Positions 36,684-45,437 of a DNA stretch of 64,000 bases are shown piece by piece. A program made the translations under genes and the position numbers. Where the stretch lies: NCBI RefSeq assembly GCF_001623075.1, contig NZ_LMCF01000067.1:62001-126000 (forward strand). The letters run 5' to 3'. This stretch comes from Pseudovibrio sp. Ad37. Lineage in GTDB: Bacteria > Pseudomonadota > Alphaproteobacteria > Rhizobiales > Stappiaceae. The notes under the pieces are model-generated. The model worked only from the letters and a program-made list of their open reading frames with translations, had not been told where the DNA came from and did no database searches. Every line of letters begins with the position of its first letter. The first letter of the stretch is position 1.

Positions 36684-37526
36684 ATGGCCCTTCTTGAAAT
36701 TGAAAACCTAACGGTTGAATTCGACACGGTTGATGGACGTTTCCGGGCTTTGGATGGTGTGAGCTATTCCGTAGATCCAGGTGAAGTTCTCGCTGTTGTG
36801 GGTGAAAGTGGATCTGGTAAATCTGTAGCCATGTTGGCTGTTATGGGCCTGCTGGCCAATAATGGACATCTATGGGCGGACAAGCTGGAGTTCGAAGGAA
36901 TTGACCTTCTGACCATGTCTGCAAAAAAGCGCCGCGAGATCATTGGTAAAGACATTTCCATGATCTTCCAGGAGCCAATTGCAAGCTTGAACCCGTGCTT
37001 CACTGTCGGTGCTCAGATTGATGAGACCCTCAAAGAGCACACCACAATGAGCCGCGGTGAACGTAAAACCCGTGCGATTGAGCTGCTCGACTCCGTTGGG
37101 ATGCCTGAATCTGCGAAGGCACTGAAAAAGTACCCACACCAGATGTCTGGTGGTCAGTGCCAACGTGTGATGATTGCCATGGCAATTGCGTGTAAGCCAA
37201 AGCTGCTGATCGCTGATGAGCCAACAACTGCGCTCGACGTGACCATTCAAAAGCAGATCCTCGATCTGCTCCTTGATCTGCAGCATGAAAGCGGCATGGG
37301 CCTGATCATGATCACCCATGACATGGCGGTGGTTGCAGAAACAGCTGACCGTGTGGTGGTTCAGTACAAAGGCAAGAAGATGGAAGAGGCAGATGTTCTC
37401 TCACTCTTTGAAAGCCCAAAGAACCCGTACACTAAGGCTCTGCTTTCCGCGCTTCCTGAAAACGCAACAGGCGATCGTTTGCCAACGGTCTCTGATTTTC
37501 ACCTCGGCGATGAAGGAGCTGCATAA
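36684..37526 (+). CDS. dppD: Dipeptide ABC transporter ATPase DppD
   Basis: 280 residues. Walker A GESGSGKS, signature [14 protein letters not shown], Walker [13 protein letters not shown] and H-loop ITHDM are all intact. The C-terminal extension ([13 protein letters not shown]) is the oligopeptide/dipeptide ATPase tail. Note the SGGQCQ signature with cysteine at a usually Arg/Gln position. It forms a heterodimer with DppF. Its stop overlaps the dppF ATG by one base. Confidence 0.94.
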   Translation: MALLEIENLTVEFDTVDGRFRALDGVSYSVDPGEVLAVVGESGSGKSVAMLAVMGLLANNGHLWADKLEFEGIDLLTMSAKKRREIIGKDISMIFQEPIASLNPCFTVGAQIDETLKEHTTMSRGERKTRAIELLDSVGMPESAKALKKYPHQMSGGQCQRVMIAMAIACKPKLLIADEPTTALDVTIQKQILDLLLDLQHESGMGLIMITHDMAVVAETADRVVVQYKGKKMEEADVLSLFESPKNPYTKALLSALPENATGDRLPTVSDFHLGDEGAA

Positions 37527-38353
37527 TGGCTGACGATATCATCCTCGAAGCGCGCAATCTGGTTCGCGAATACCGGACCAAAGAAGGTCTCTTCGGAAAA
37601 GAGCATGTTAACCGTGCTCTGAAGGGCATCAGCTTTAGTCTGGAACGCGGCAAAACGCTTGCTGTGGTGGGAGAATCAGGCTGTGGCAAGTCCACACTGG
37701 CGCGTATTCTGACCTTGATCGATCCGGCAACCTCAGGCGAGCTCCTCATTGAGGGCAAGCCGATCAACATCTCAAAGGAAAAGTTGTCCAAGGACATGCG
37801 CTCCAAGGTGCAGATCGTGTTCCAGAACCCGTATGGGTCTTTGAACCCGCGCCAGCGTGTTGGTGACGTTCTCACTGAACCTTTGATGATCAACACTAAC
37901 TTGTCTCCAGCTGAACGCCGTGACAAGGCGATGGAAATGCTGGTCAAAGTCGGTCTTGGTCCTGAGCATTTCAACCGCTATCCGCACATGTTTTCTGGCG
38001 GTCAGCGTCAGCGTATCGCGATTGGTCGTGCACTGGTTCTCAACCCGTCACTCCTCATTCTTGATGAGCCTGTTTCAGCGTTGGACTTGTCCGTTCAGGC
38101 CCAGATACTCAACTTGCTTGCGGATTTGCAGGACGAGTTCAATCTGACCTACTTGTTCATCTCCCACGATTTGTCTGTGGTGCGCTACATCGCGAACAAG
38201 GTCATGGTGATGTATTTTGGTGAAGTGGTGGAATATGGCACACGCGACGAAGTGTTTGGAAACCCTCAGCATGAGTATACTCAGACACTGTTCAACGCGA
38301 CGCCTCAGGCAGATGTCGCCCACATCAAAGCGCGGCTTGCTGCTTCTCACTAA
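37526..38353 (+). CDS. dppF: Dipeptide ABC transporter ATPase DppF
   Basis: 275 residues. Walker A GESGCGKST, signature FSGGQRQRIAIGRAL, Walker B LLILDEPVSALD and H-loop SHDLSV are present. It is slightly short at the C-terminus, lacking the long cysteine-rich tail that binds an iron-sulfur cluster in some relatives. It is the last gene of dppABCDF and is followed by a terminator. Confidence 0.94.
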   Translation: MADDIILEARNLVREYRTKEGLFGKEHVNRALKGISFSLERGKTLAVVGESGCGKSTLARILTLIDPATSGELLIEGKPINISKEKLSKDMRSKVQIVFQNPYGSLNPRQRVGDVLTEPLMINTNLSPAERRDKAMEMLVKVGLGPEHFNRYPHMFSGGQRQRIAIGRALVLNPSLLILDEPVSALDLSVQAQILNLLADLQDEFNLTYLFISHDLSVVRYIANKVMVMYFGEVVEYGTRDEVFGNPQHEYTQTLFNATPQADVAHIKARLAASH

Positions 38354-38377
38354 GTTGATTGTGTAATTTGAAAAATG

Positions 38378-38412
38378 AAAGGGCGGTTCCCAGTGGGGAG
38401 CCGCCCTTTGTC
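38378..38412 (+). terminator. Terminator after dppF
   Basis: The stem AAAGGGCGGTTCCC/GGGAGCCGCCCTTT has one G-U pair and loop AGTG. It ends the dpp operon and separates it from the second dppA copy. Confidence 0.85.
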
Positions 38413-38775
38413 ATTTCATTAACGATTTTCCCAATTCAGTGCAATGTTGAAACAATTTCTTTGAAAAATGCGCAATTAAGAGGAGATTTTACCGAGATTT
38501 ACGTATATGGTACTCCCGTTTGCAGCTGTTGCATATGGGGTGTGCTGGGGAGGACACAATGCAGCGGAGGGAGGTATTTTGTGCTCTATCCGCGCTATTT
38601 CTTCCTGAAATCATTCTGAACATGGCTTCTTCTTTGAGAAGAGGTTCGTAGGCTTGAGGTGAGCCTGCGGTGTGGCGCTGCAAAATCCTATGAGAAGAAC
38701 TGCATCAAGCAGCTTCGATAAATGATCAAAGGCCTTGGCTTTTGCATTCACTTTAGGTGATTGGGGACACGAGAA
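38413..38775. other. Upstream region of the second dppA copy
   Basis: About 360 bases with no credible gene. Because it follows a strong terminator it must contain the promoter of the second dppA. No dyad or promoter motif stands out, and the hairpin found upstream of copy 1 is not repeated here. Confidence 0.4.
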
Positions 38776-40359
38776 ATGAAAAAATCAATTCTTATGGGCA
38801 GTGTGTTGGCTGCAACAATGGCGTTTGCTGCACCAGGCATGGCCAAAACACTGGTATACTGCTCAGAAGGTTCTCCTGAGGGCTTCACACCAGCGCTCTA
38901 CACAGCAGGCACAACATTTGATGCGTCTTCCCGCCAGATCTTCAACAAACTGGTTGAGTTTGAGCGCGGTACAACAAGCATTGCTCCGGCACTGGCTGAA
39001 AGCTGGGACGTATCTGAAGATGGTAAGGAATACACCTTCAAGCTGCGTAAGGGCGTAAAATTCCACACCACCAAAGACTTCACTCCAACGCGTGATTTCA
39101 ACGCGGACGACGTGATCTTCTCCTTCGACCGTCAGGGCAACAAAGAAAACCCATATTTCGGCGTTTCCGGCGGTAACTACGAATACTTCAACGCAATGTC
39201 CATGCCTGATCTCATCAAAGAGATCGTGAAGGTAGACGACTACACTGTGAAGTTCGTTCTGACCCGTCCAGAAGCTCCGATGATCGCAAACCTTGCGATG
39301 GATTTTGCTTCCATTCACTCTGCTGAATATGCAGAGAAGATGATGAACAATCAGGATGCATTCGATCAGAACCCTGTAGGCACCGGCCCATTCCAGTTGG
39401 TTGGCTATCAGAAAGATGCGATCATTCGCTATAAAGCAAACCCGGATTACTGGGCTGGCAAAGCACCAATCGACAATCTGGTATTCGCGATCACTCCTGA
39501 TGCATCCGTTCGCTATCAGAAGCTGAAAGCTGGCGAATGTCATGTGATGACTTATCCAAACCCTGCTGACATTGCAGCAATGAAGGAAGATCCATCGATC
39601 AACCTCATGCAGCAGGAAGGTCTGAACGTTGGGTATCTGGCATACAACACCCAGCAGGCGCCTTACGACAATCCAAAGGTGCGTAAAGCGCTGAACATGG
39701 CTGTCAACAAGCAGGCAATTCTGGGTGCGGTGTTCCAGGGTGCTGGTAAAGTCGCTTCCAACCCAATTCCGCCAACCATCTGGTCTTACAATGCAGACCT
39801 TCAGGATGATAAATATGATCCGGTTGCTGCAAAAGCTGCTCTGGAAGCGGAAGGCGTTAAAGATCTGAAGATGAAGATCTGGGCGATGCCTGTTCAGCGT
39901 CCATACAACCCGAACGCACGTCGTATGGCTGAAGTTATTCAGGGCGACTTCGCGAAGGTTGGTGTTGACGTTGAGATCGTTTCCTACGAGTGGGGTGAGT
40001 ACCTGAAGCGCTCTAAAGAGCTGGACCGTGACGGTGCTGTTCTGCTCGGCTGGACTGGTGACAATGGTGACCCGGACAACTTCCTCGCAGTTCTTCTTGG
40101 CTGTGACGGTGTTGGTGGTTCCAACCGCGCTCAGTGGTGTAACGCTGAATTTGAAGACCTGATCCAGAAAGCGAAAGTAACTGCTGACGTTGCTGAGCGT
40201 ACCAAGCTCTATGAGCAGGCACAAGTGGTCTTCAAGCGTGAAGCTCCATGGGCAACCATCGCTCACTCTGTTGTTTCTGAGCCTATCTCTGTGAAGGTTG
40301 AAAACTACAAGATCGATCCATTCGGTGGTCACATCTTCTACGGCGTTGACCTCAAGTAA
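38776..40359 (+). CDS. dppA: Dipeptide ABC transporter substrate-binding protein DppA (copy 2)
   Basis: 527 residues from ATG 38776; the TTG at 38761 is less likely. The signal peptide (SILMGSVLAATMAFAAPGMA) differs from copy 1, but the mature protein is nearly collinear with it. The same TLVYCSEGSPEGFTPALYTAGTTFD start and identical blocks through PYNPNARRMAE and LGWTGDNGDPDNFLAVL are present. By eye, well over three quarters of residues are identical. It has its own upstream region and terminator, so it is an orphan binding protein that probably feeds the same DppBCDF. Confidence 0.94.
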   Translation: MKKSILMGSVLAATMAFAAPGMAKTLVYCSEGSPEGFTPALYTAGTTFDASSRQIFNKLVEFERGTTSIAPALAESWDVSEDGKEYTFKLRKGVKFHTTKDFTPTRDFNADDVIFSFDRQGNKENPYFGVSGGNYEYFNAMSMPDLIKEIVKVDDYTVKFVLTRPEAPMIANLAMDFASIHSAEYAEKMMNNQDAFDQNPVGTGPFQLVGYQKDAIIRYKANPDYWAGKAPIDNLVFAITPDASVRYQKLKAGECHVMTYPNPADIAAMKEDPSINLMQQEGLNVGYLAYNTQQAPYDNPKVRKALNMAVNKQAILGAVFQGAGKVASNPIPPTIWSYNADLQDDKYDPVAAKAALEAEGVKDLKMKIWAMPVQRPYNPNARRMAEVIQGDFAKVGVDVEIVSYEWGEYLKRSKELDRDGAVLLGWTGDNGDPDNFLAVLLGCDGVGGSNRAQWCNAEFEDLIQKAKVTADVAERTKLYEQAQVVFKREAPWATIAHSVVSEPISVKVENYKIDPFGGHIFYGVDLK

Positions 40360-40382
40360 TTCAGAGTTCTCTCTGGAATACG

Positions 40383-40413
40383 AAAAGCCCCGGCCATGTG
40401 CCGGGGTTTTTTT
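40383..40413 (+). terminator. Terminator after the second dppA
   Basis: The stem AAAGCCCCGG/CCGGGGTTTT has one G-U pair, loop CCATGTG, and is followed by a T-run. Confidence 0.85.
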
Positions 40414-40469
40414 GTTTTTGTATGCGGGTGTGTAAAAACTTATCCCCCTGGCTCGAAATCATGCCCATA

Positions 40470-40940
40470 CTAAGCGCATGCCTACGTAACGGGCTACTGG
40501 CGGAGCGACCGTCAGTATGTCGTAGGTTGGGCGGGGCTTCTGGAAGACGTAACGCACCTTTCAGTGGTCCGGTGAACCGAACTTCAAACGTGACCGCATG
40601 GTTTGAGGGGAAGGGCCCAGGACTATAGGGTATCACGCGGTGACGGATGCAGATGCACCGGTGGGAAATCCACTTTTGCTGAACGTGTCTGTCAAAGACG
40701 GAGGAACTGTCTGAGCAGGGAAACCTGACTGGATAAGCCACTGTCTTTTCAGGAAACTGACTATCGTACCTTATAGGCAAAAGAGGCGACGTTGTTCATT
40801 ATAAGAAAGCCCGGGCAAGGCGTGTAGCCAATGCCGAAGAAACTAACTTAACAAACAGCGCAGGTATTGCCTGCCGCCTTGCTCATCCCGATTTCCGGGA
40901 ACTCTGTTCCAACACTGCATGGAAGGCCATGCGGTGCTTT
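40470..40940 (+). ncRNA. Candidate structured RNA upstream of the solitary trpB
   Basis: No credible gene is present between 40414 and 41063. Instead the plus strand can form a chain of hairpins. Arms 40481-40486/40521-40526 enclose a nine-base stem (40495-40503/40509-40517). 40582-40589 pairs with 40601-40608. CAGG-GAAA-CCTG lies at 40716-40727 and TCAG-GAAA-CTGA at 40750-40761. A ten-base stem 40913-40922/40927-40936 has loop AAGG. The GAAA loops are of the GNRA type only when read on the plus strand, which points to plus-strand transcription. No known family was recognised, and the extent and independence from trpB are uncertain. Confidence 0.4.
40706..40762 (+). repeat. Tandem degenerate repeat with two GAAA-capped hairpins
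   Basis: Two copies (40706-40730 and 40740-40762) begin ACTGTCT and end CTGACT, separated by nine bases. The hairpin is CAGG-GAAA-CCTG in the first and CAG-GAAA-CTG in the second. One base pair has thus been lost from both arms while pairing is kept. Confidence 0.55.
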
Positions 40941-41063
40941 AAGTGCTTGTTTATCTGCCAAGAAATCAGTGACTAGTTCCAATTACCAGATGGATTGCCC
41001 CGCACGGCTTAAAGTAGCATCAGTCTCATACATATAGATAATGGGCTGGGAGAGCGTGAGCTG

Positions 41064-42281
41064 ATGGACAATTATTTAAAAGAGTTCCCGAACAAAGAAG
41101 GCTACTTTGGTGAGTATGGCGGTGCATTCTTGCCGCCTGAGCTGGTGCCTCAGTTCGAAGAGATCGCGAAAGCCTACGAAAAGATCTCTGGCGATGCCTC
41201 CTATATCAATGAGCTGCGCTACATCCGCAAGCACTTTCAGGGCCGCCCGACCCCCATCTCGCATGCACGCAACCTGTCCAACCGGATTGGCTCAGGCGCG
41301 AACATTTACTTAAAGCGGGAAGACCTGAACCACTCCGGCGCCCACAAGCTCAACCACTGCATGGCAGAGGCTCTGCTGGCAAAGCACATGGGCAAGAAGA
41401 AGCTCATTGCAGAAACCGGGGCAGGCCAGCACGGCGTGGCCTTAGCAACAGCTGCAGCTTACTTTGAACTCGACTGCGAAATTCACATGGGTGAAGTGGA
41501 TATCGAGAAAGAGCACCCAAATGTCGTCCGTATGCAATTATTGGGTGCAAAACTCGTACCGGTTGGTTTCGGTGGTCGTACCCTGAAAGAGGCTGTGGAC
41601 TCAGCGTTCACATCCTATCTGGAGCAGGCCGATGAGGCGCTGTTCGCAATCGGCTCTGTAGTGGGTCCGCACCCGTTCCCGCGCATGGTGCGCGACTTCC
41701 AGCAGATCGTGGGCATCGAGGCTCGTGAGCAGTTCACTGAAATGACCGGCAATCTGCCAGACCATGCTGTGGCATGTGTTGGTGGCGGCTCAAACGCAAT
41801 GGGCCTCTTCTCTGGCTTCATTCAGGATAACTCAGTCAAACTGCACGGTGTTGAGCCAATGGGTAAGGGACCTGAGCTCGGGCAGCACGCAGCAACCATG
41901 ACATTCGGCAAACCGGGCATGCTCCATGGCTTCAAGTGCCGTGTTCTGGAAGATGAAGCAGGCAACCCTGCGCCTGTGCATTCAATTGCCTCTGGTTTGG
42001 ATTACCCAGGCGTTGGACCTGAGCACTCCTACCTGCATGATATCGGTAAGGTGCACTACACCTCAGCGACCGATGATGAGACTTTGCAAGCCTTCTGGGC
42101 ACTCTCGCGTTATGAGGGGATCATTCCTGCACTGGAAAGCTCTCACGCAGTCGCGTATGCGATGAAGTTGGCTAAGGAGTGTCCGGGAGAGACAATCCTC
42201 GTCAATCTGTCAGGGCGTGGTGATAAGGATCTGGATTATGTCGCCGACAACTTTGGCACAGGCGAAGATCTGAAAATATAA
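41064..42281 (+). CDS. Tryptophan synthase beta chain-like protein, solitary
   Basis: 405 residues, full family length. The pyridoxal-phosphate lysine lies in [10 protein letters not shown] (K95). The catalytic glutamate is in [11 protein letters not shown] (E117), the phosphate loop is [10 protein letters not shown], and the family end block [12 protein letters not shown] is present. TrpB joins indole and serine to make tryptophan. No trpA, trpF or other trp gene is nearby, whereas alphaproteobacteria usually have trpF-trpB-trpA together. Several blocks differ from canonical TrpB (for example [11 protein letters not shown] and [13 protein letters not shown]). It may be a second, stand-alone enzyme acting on indole or another nucleophile. 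Confidence 0.85.
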   Translation: MDNYLKEFPNKEGYFGEYGGAFLPPELVPQFEEIAKAYEKISGDASYINELRYIRKHFQGRPTPISHARNLSNRIGSGANIYLKREDLNHSGAHKLNHCMAEALLAKHMGKKKLIAETGAGQHGVALATAAAYFELDCEIHMGEVDIEKEHPNVVRMQLLGAKLVPVGFGGRTLKEAVDSAFTSYLEQADEALFAIGSVVGPHPFPRMVRDFQQIVGIEAREQFTEMTGNLPDHAVACVGGGSNAMGLFSGFIQDNSVKLHGVEPMGKGPELGQHAATMTFGKPGMLHGFKCRVLEDEAGNPAPVHSIASGLDYPGVGPEHSYLHDIGKVHYTSATDDETLQAFWALSRYEGIIPALESSHAVAYAMKLAKECPGETILVNLSGRGDKDLDYVADNFGTGEDLKI

Positions 42282-42291
42282 GAAGGACAGA

Positions 42292-42315
42292 AAAGGGGGG
42301 CTTCGGCTCCCTTTC
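42292..42315. terminator. UUCG-capped terminator after trpB
   Basis: A hairpin with a C-UUCG-G tetraloop and a G/C-rich stem (42293-42301 with 42306-42314, two G-U pairs) is followed by TTTC. It lies between trpB and the small minus-strand gene and may serve both. Confidence 0.65.
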
Positions 42316-42338
42316 TTAATGCGGATCGAATGACTTGA

Positions 42339-42521
42339 TCAGGCGTTCCGATTTCGGATCGCGACAAAAGAAGTGTAAGAAACACCGCCTGCACCTGAGA
42401 TAAAGGCTGCAACATCACGCGCCGGGCCGCCATACATCACGGTTTGGAAAACAACCACGAAAAAGAACAGCATCACAGACGCTGCAAAAGTCTTGCCGAT
42501 AAACAAAAAAATCCGGTTCAT
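42339..42521 (-). CDS. Small membrane protein
   Basis: 60 residues. One strong membrane helix (about 8-28, FAASVMLFFFVVVFQTVMY) is followed by a Gly/Ala-rich second half that may span again, ending in IRNRNA. The ribosome site AGGA lies about ten bases upstream of ATG. It converges on trpB with a shared terminator. The family is not recognised. Confidence 0.5.
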   Translation of the reverse strand: MNRIFLFIGKTFAASVMLFFFVVVFQTVMYGGPARDVAAFISGAGGVSYTSFVAIRNRNA

Positions 42522-42721
42522 AGACGTGATCCTGACCTTTAAAACTGCCCAAATTTCAGAAGCCCATCTTAGAAAAACTGCTTCAGACTTTCAAAGAATT
42601 TCTGCTTCAAAACAAAGAGTTGTGATGTGCACCACGAAAACGCCAAGGCACAACATGTTTCCAAACCCTCTGGGGCAATATGGGGAGGCAGAGTGTGTGT
42701 ACAAGGAAAACAATGGAAGAA

Positions 42722-42757
42722 AATAAAAAAGCCTCCGCGAATAATCGGGAGACTTAA
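42722..42757 (-). terminator. Probable terminator after tRNA-Val
   Basis: Read on the minus strand, an imperfect stem (GTCTCCCGA with TCGCGGAGGC) is followed directly by TTTTTTATTTT. The 230 bases from 42541 to 42770 otherwise hold nothing recognisable. Confidence 0.55.
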
Positions 42758-42775
42758 AGTCTTCATAAGAAGAAA

Positions 42776-42851
<76 letters not shown>

Positions 42852-42990
42852 CCGTAGGGTGGTACGCCGTGTGGCGTGAGGAGGTGTTTAGGGCCTTTGA
42901 CGGGTTCTCGCAAGCCCCTGAAGAAACTTTTCCCAAAAGAATTCCAAATATATCGCTGGAGGCGGCCCCGTTGACACCATAGGCTTTGTA

Positions 42991-44265
42991 TTACTTATAT
43001 TTTTCAGAGGGTTGAGCTTGGTGATAATTTGCATAAGGCATGTTGCTCACACTTAGGAGTTGTTTGCGTGGCGAACGACGAACAAAGAACAGCTTCGCCA
43101 CATAAAGCCGATAGGCGGTGAACAGAGCAAGCGAACCGCTAAGGCCAATCAAAATGAGATCAGGCGTCTTGGAACCAAGCACTGGCGCAAGGATACTGAT
43201 GAGTGTTGGACCTGCAACACTGCCCGCAGCCCAGATGAAAAGCAGATAGGTCGACAACGCAACACTGCTTTCTGGTTTCCGTTCAAATGCGTGAGCCACG
43301 CAGATAGATTGCAGCGGGAAGGAGAGGCCTCCAAGAACAACCAGCACCAGACCCAGCATGCTCAACAGATGGTAATTGTGCAGGAAACCGGAGTTCCAGC
43401 CCGTGAACGGATCAGCAATCAGGAAGGTCACCATGATGACGGTGATTAGTGCCGAAGAACCAAGAATGAGCCATCTGCGGTCCATGCGGTCAGCAAGAGA
43501 ACCAAAAGGCCATTGGAACATCAGACGACCAATATAGATCATCGCAATCATAAGAGCCGTAGTGCTGCCTCCAACCCCGGCCTTGGACAGGGAGTAGGGC
43601 ACAATGGTCAAAAGACTGGTGACAATAGCACCGGAAGCAAAAGCGCCCAGCACAGCCACAGGAGACTGAGCCCAGATTTCTTTGAATTTAATGCGCTTTG
43701 CTTTGTATGTGCGTGGTGGCACAGAGCGGGTCATGCAAAGCAATACAACAGCTGCGAGCAGAACGGCGCTGAGCAGTTCCAGCATTTGCAATGGAACCTC
43801 GGTGAATTTGGCAACGAAAATCTGTGAGAGAATGGCCATTGCACCAATCACAATGGAGTTCACAGATAAAATACGCCCACGAACTTCGTCTTTGATAGAT
43901 TCATTCAGCCATGCATCAGCTGTGGCAAACAAAACCGCAAATGCCGCCCCCATGAAGAACCTGAGTACAGTCCAGAAAATGATGCTCTCTGTATTCTTGA
44001 AAAGCAAAACAAGAAGAGCTGTCAAACCAGCAGCGCCAGCAAAGGCCCTGATGTGTCCGATCCGGTTGATCATGCGTACACCACGCATACATCCAACCAT
44101 GAAGCCAAGAGAGTAAGCCCCTGCCACAAGGCCAGCTTGAGAGGCAGAGCCGCCAATGCTGGCGATCTGAAGCGGCAAGCTTGTCAGCAAAGCAGAGCTC
44201 GCCAGTTGCGCAAGCGCACTAGCCAGAATGATCGCAAACAGAGAAACGAGTGAAGCTTTAACCAT
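42991..44265 (-). CDS. MFS transporter
   Basis: 424 residues from ATG 44265. GTG 44295, with AGGA upstream, would add ten residues. Twelve hydrophobic segments are visible, with the motif-A-like loop GFMVGCMRGVRMINRIGHIRAF after helix 2 and PFGSLADRMDRRWLI in the second half. Proteins of this YcaD/UMF-like layout export or import small solutes. The substrate cannot be inferred. It is a single gene on the minus strand. Confidence 0.85.
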   Translation of the reverse strand: MVKASLVSLFAIILASALAQLASSALLTSLPLQIASIGGSASQAGLVAGAYSLGFMVGCMRGVRMINRIGHIRAFAGAAGLTALLVLLFKNTESIIFWTVLRFFMGAAFAVLFATADAWLNESIKDEVRGRILSVNSIVIGAMAILSQIFVAKFTEVPLQMLELLSAVLLAAVVLLCMTRSVPPRTYKAKRIKFKEIWAQSPVAVLGAFASGAIVTSLLTIVPYSLSKAGVGGSTTALMIAMIYIGRLMFQWPFGSLADRMDRRWLILGSSALITVIMVTFLIADPFTGWNSGFLHNYHLLSMLGLVLVVLGGLSFPLQSICVAHAFERKPESSVALSTYLLFIWAAGSVAGPTLISILAPVLGSKTPDLILIGLSGSLALFTAYRLYVAKLFFVRRSPRKQLLSVSNMPYANYHQAQPSEKYK

Positions 44266-44450
44266 GCAGCCATTGACCTGCACCTGATGCGGCACAGTGT
44301 TCCTGTATTGACGTTGTTTCTAGGAAAACAGAGCTTTCCGATTGACTGAATGTTTCGCAGGGGAATGTGACTGCATTAAGCGAAAATTCGATCCAAGCAG
44401 TGATTTATTGATGGGAATTACGTGGGGGAATTGAGACGGATTTGCGGCTG

Positions 44451-44490
44451 TAAATAAAACTGCCGCCCACTGAACGAACAGGGGCGGCAG
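44451..44490 (-). terminator. Terminator after the HAD hydrolase gene
   Basis: Perfect nine-base arms CTGCCGCCC/GGGCGGCAG (44460-44468, 44482-44490). On the minus strand they are followed by TTTTATTTAC. They lie about 25 bases beyond the stop of the gene at 44516. Confidence 0.8.
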
Positions 44491-44515
44491 AGTATCTTGT
44501 ATCTAAATCAGAGAG

Positions 44516-45199
44516 TTAGGTCGGTGCGTTCTCGGCACTCAACTCTTTGACTGCCGCTTCCAGCTGGTTGTAGTGAGAAATCACCACATCAGGCCCCAAT
44601 TCGCGTACAGGAATGTCTGTGTAACCGAAATCTACGGCGATCACGGGCAGGCCAGCGTTACGTGAAGCGTTGATGTCAGCCTTGGAATCGCCAATGAAAA
44701 TGGAGCCTGCGCGGGAGCCACCGGCAATGTCGATTGCACCAAAGACTGGCATCGCATCTGGCTTGTTCTTGGAGAACGTGTCTCCGCCCACAACAGCATC
44801 AAACAGGTGTTCCATTTCCATGGCCCGAACCAGCGGTTTAGCCAGTTTTTCCAGTTTATTTGTGCAGATAGCTGTTTTCCAGCCAGCATCTCTCAGCCGT
44901 GCAACTGTTTCCAGCGCCTGCGGGAATGCATGGGTCTTGTCTGCAATATGTGTCTCGTAGTAGCGAATAAACTTGGCAAGCAATGGTTCCAGAACTTCAT
45001 CCGTCACTTCAATCTTGCTTGCTTCGAGCCCACGGCTCATCAGCACTTTCACGCCAGCGCCGACCATTTTCCTGACCCGTTCAGGCTCAATGGCTTCAAA
45101 CCCGGCTTCTACCAAAACATGATTCATCGACGCTGTGAGGTCTCCCATGGTCTCCAGGAGAGTACCGTCTAGGTCGAAAACCAGAACTGGTGTTGTCAT
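44516..45199 (-). CDS. gph: HAD-family phosphatase, phosphoglycolate phosphatase-like
   Basis: 227 residues from ATG 45199; the longer frame adds 41 residues unlike the family. Motif I is FDLDGTLLET, motif II TAICTNK, the motif III lysine is in FSKNKPDAMP and motif IV is IFIGDSKADINAS. The cap domain is helical (subclass IA). Phosphoglycolate phosphatase clears 2-phosphoglycolate formed by DNA repair or oxygenase activity. Related Gph-like enzymes act on other small phosphates, so the substrate is probable, not certain. It is divergent from rpiA. Confidence 0.85.
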   Translation of the reverse strand: MTTPVLVFDLDGTLLETMGDLTASMNHVLVEAGFEAIEPERVRKMVGAGVKVLMSRGLEASKIEVTDEVLEPLLAKFIRYYETHIADKTHAFPQALETVARLRDAGWKTAICTNKLEKLAKPLVRAMEMEHLFDAVVGGDTFSKNKPDAMPVFGAIDIAGGSRAGSIFIGDSKADINASRNAGLPVIAVDFGYTDIPVRELGPDVVISHYNQLEAAVKELSAENAPT

Positions 45200-45437
45200 A
45201 CTTAAGCTCGTTTCTGTTGAGAAAATCTGCGCCACACTACCGAAATTCACCGTGAAGTCAATTTGCGAGGAAAACCTATAGTGTGTTGGGTGGATTGCTG
45301 CTTGGCGGGACACACACCTCATGGTAATCAGCAGGAGTTATGTCACAGTAGACCCAAGCGCAATAACTAGGCAGAATTGTTCTTGTCTGTGAACGTTTCC
45401 GAACAAGCTTTGGGTCTGGGGAAGAGAAATTAGTCAG

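Noticed and set aside
38863-40332. Very long minus-strand open frame opposite dppA copy 2 (and a similar one opposite copy 1, 33600-34847)
   Set aside because: It lies in the same register relative to both copies, has no ribosome site and encodes a His/Cys/Arg-rich composition. It is explained by the codon bias of the plus-strand gene, which avoids codons complementary to stops.
40640-40770. Cobalamin riboswitch in the trpB upstream region
   Set aside because: Fragments recall it (a GGTG...ATCC run, AAGCCACTG, CAGG..CCTG), but the elements are in the wrong order and the B12 box is not at the 3' end. The downstream gene also has no B12 link.
40398-40780. Short open frames on both strands between dppA copy 2 and trpB
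   Set aside because: No ribosome sites, Arg/Pro/Ser-rich composition, and overlap with hairpins. I also compared the stretch with RNase P, tmRNA and group II intron signatures and saw no match.
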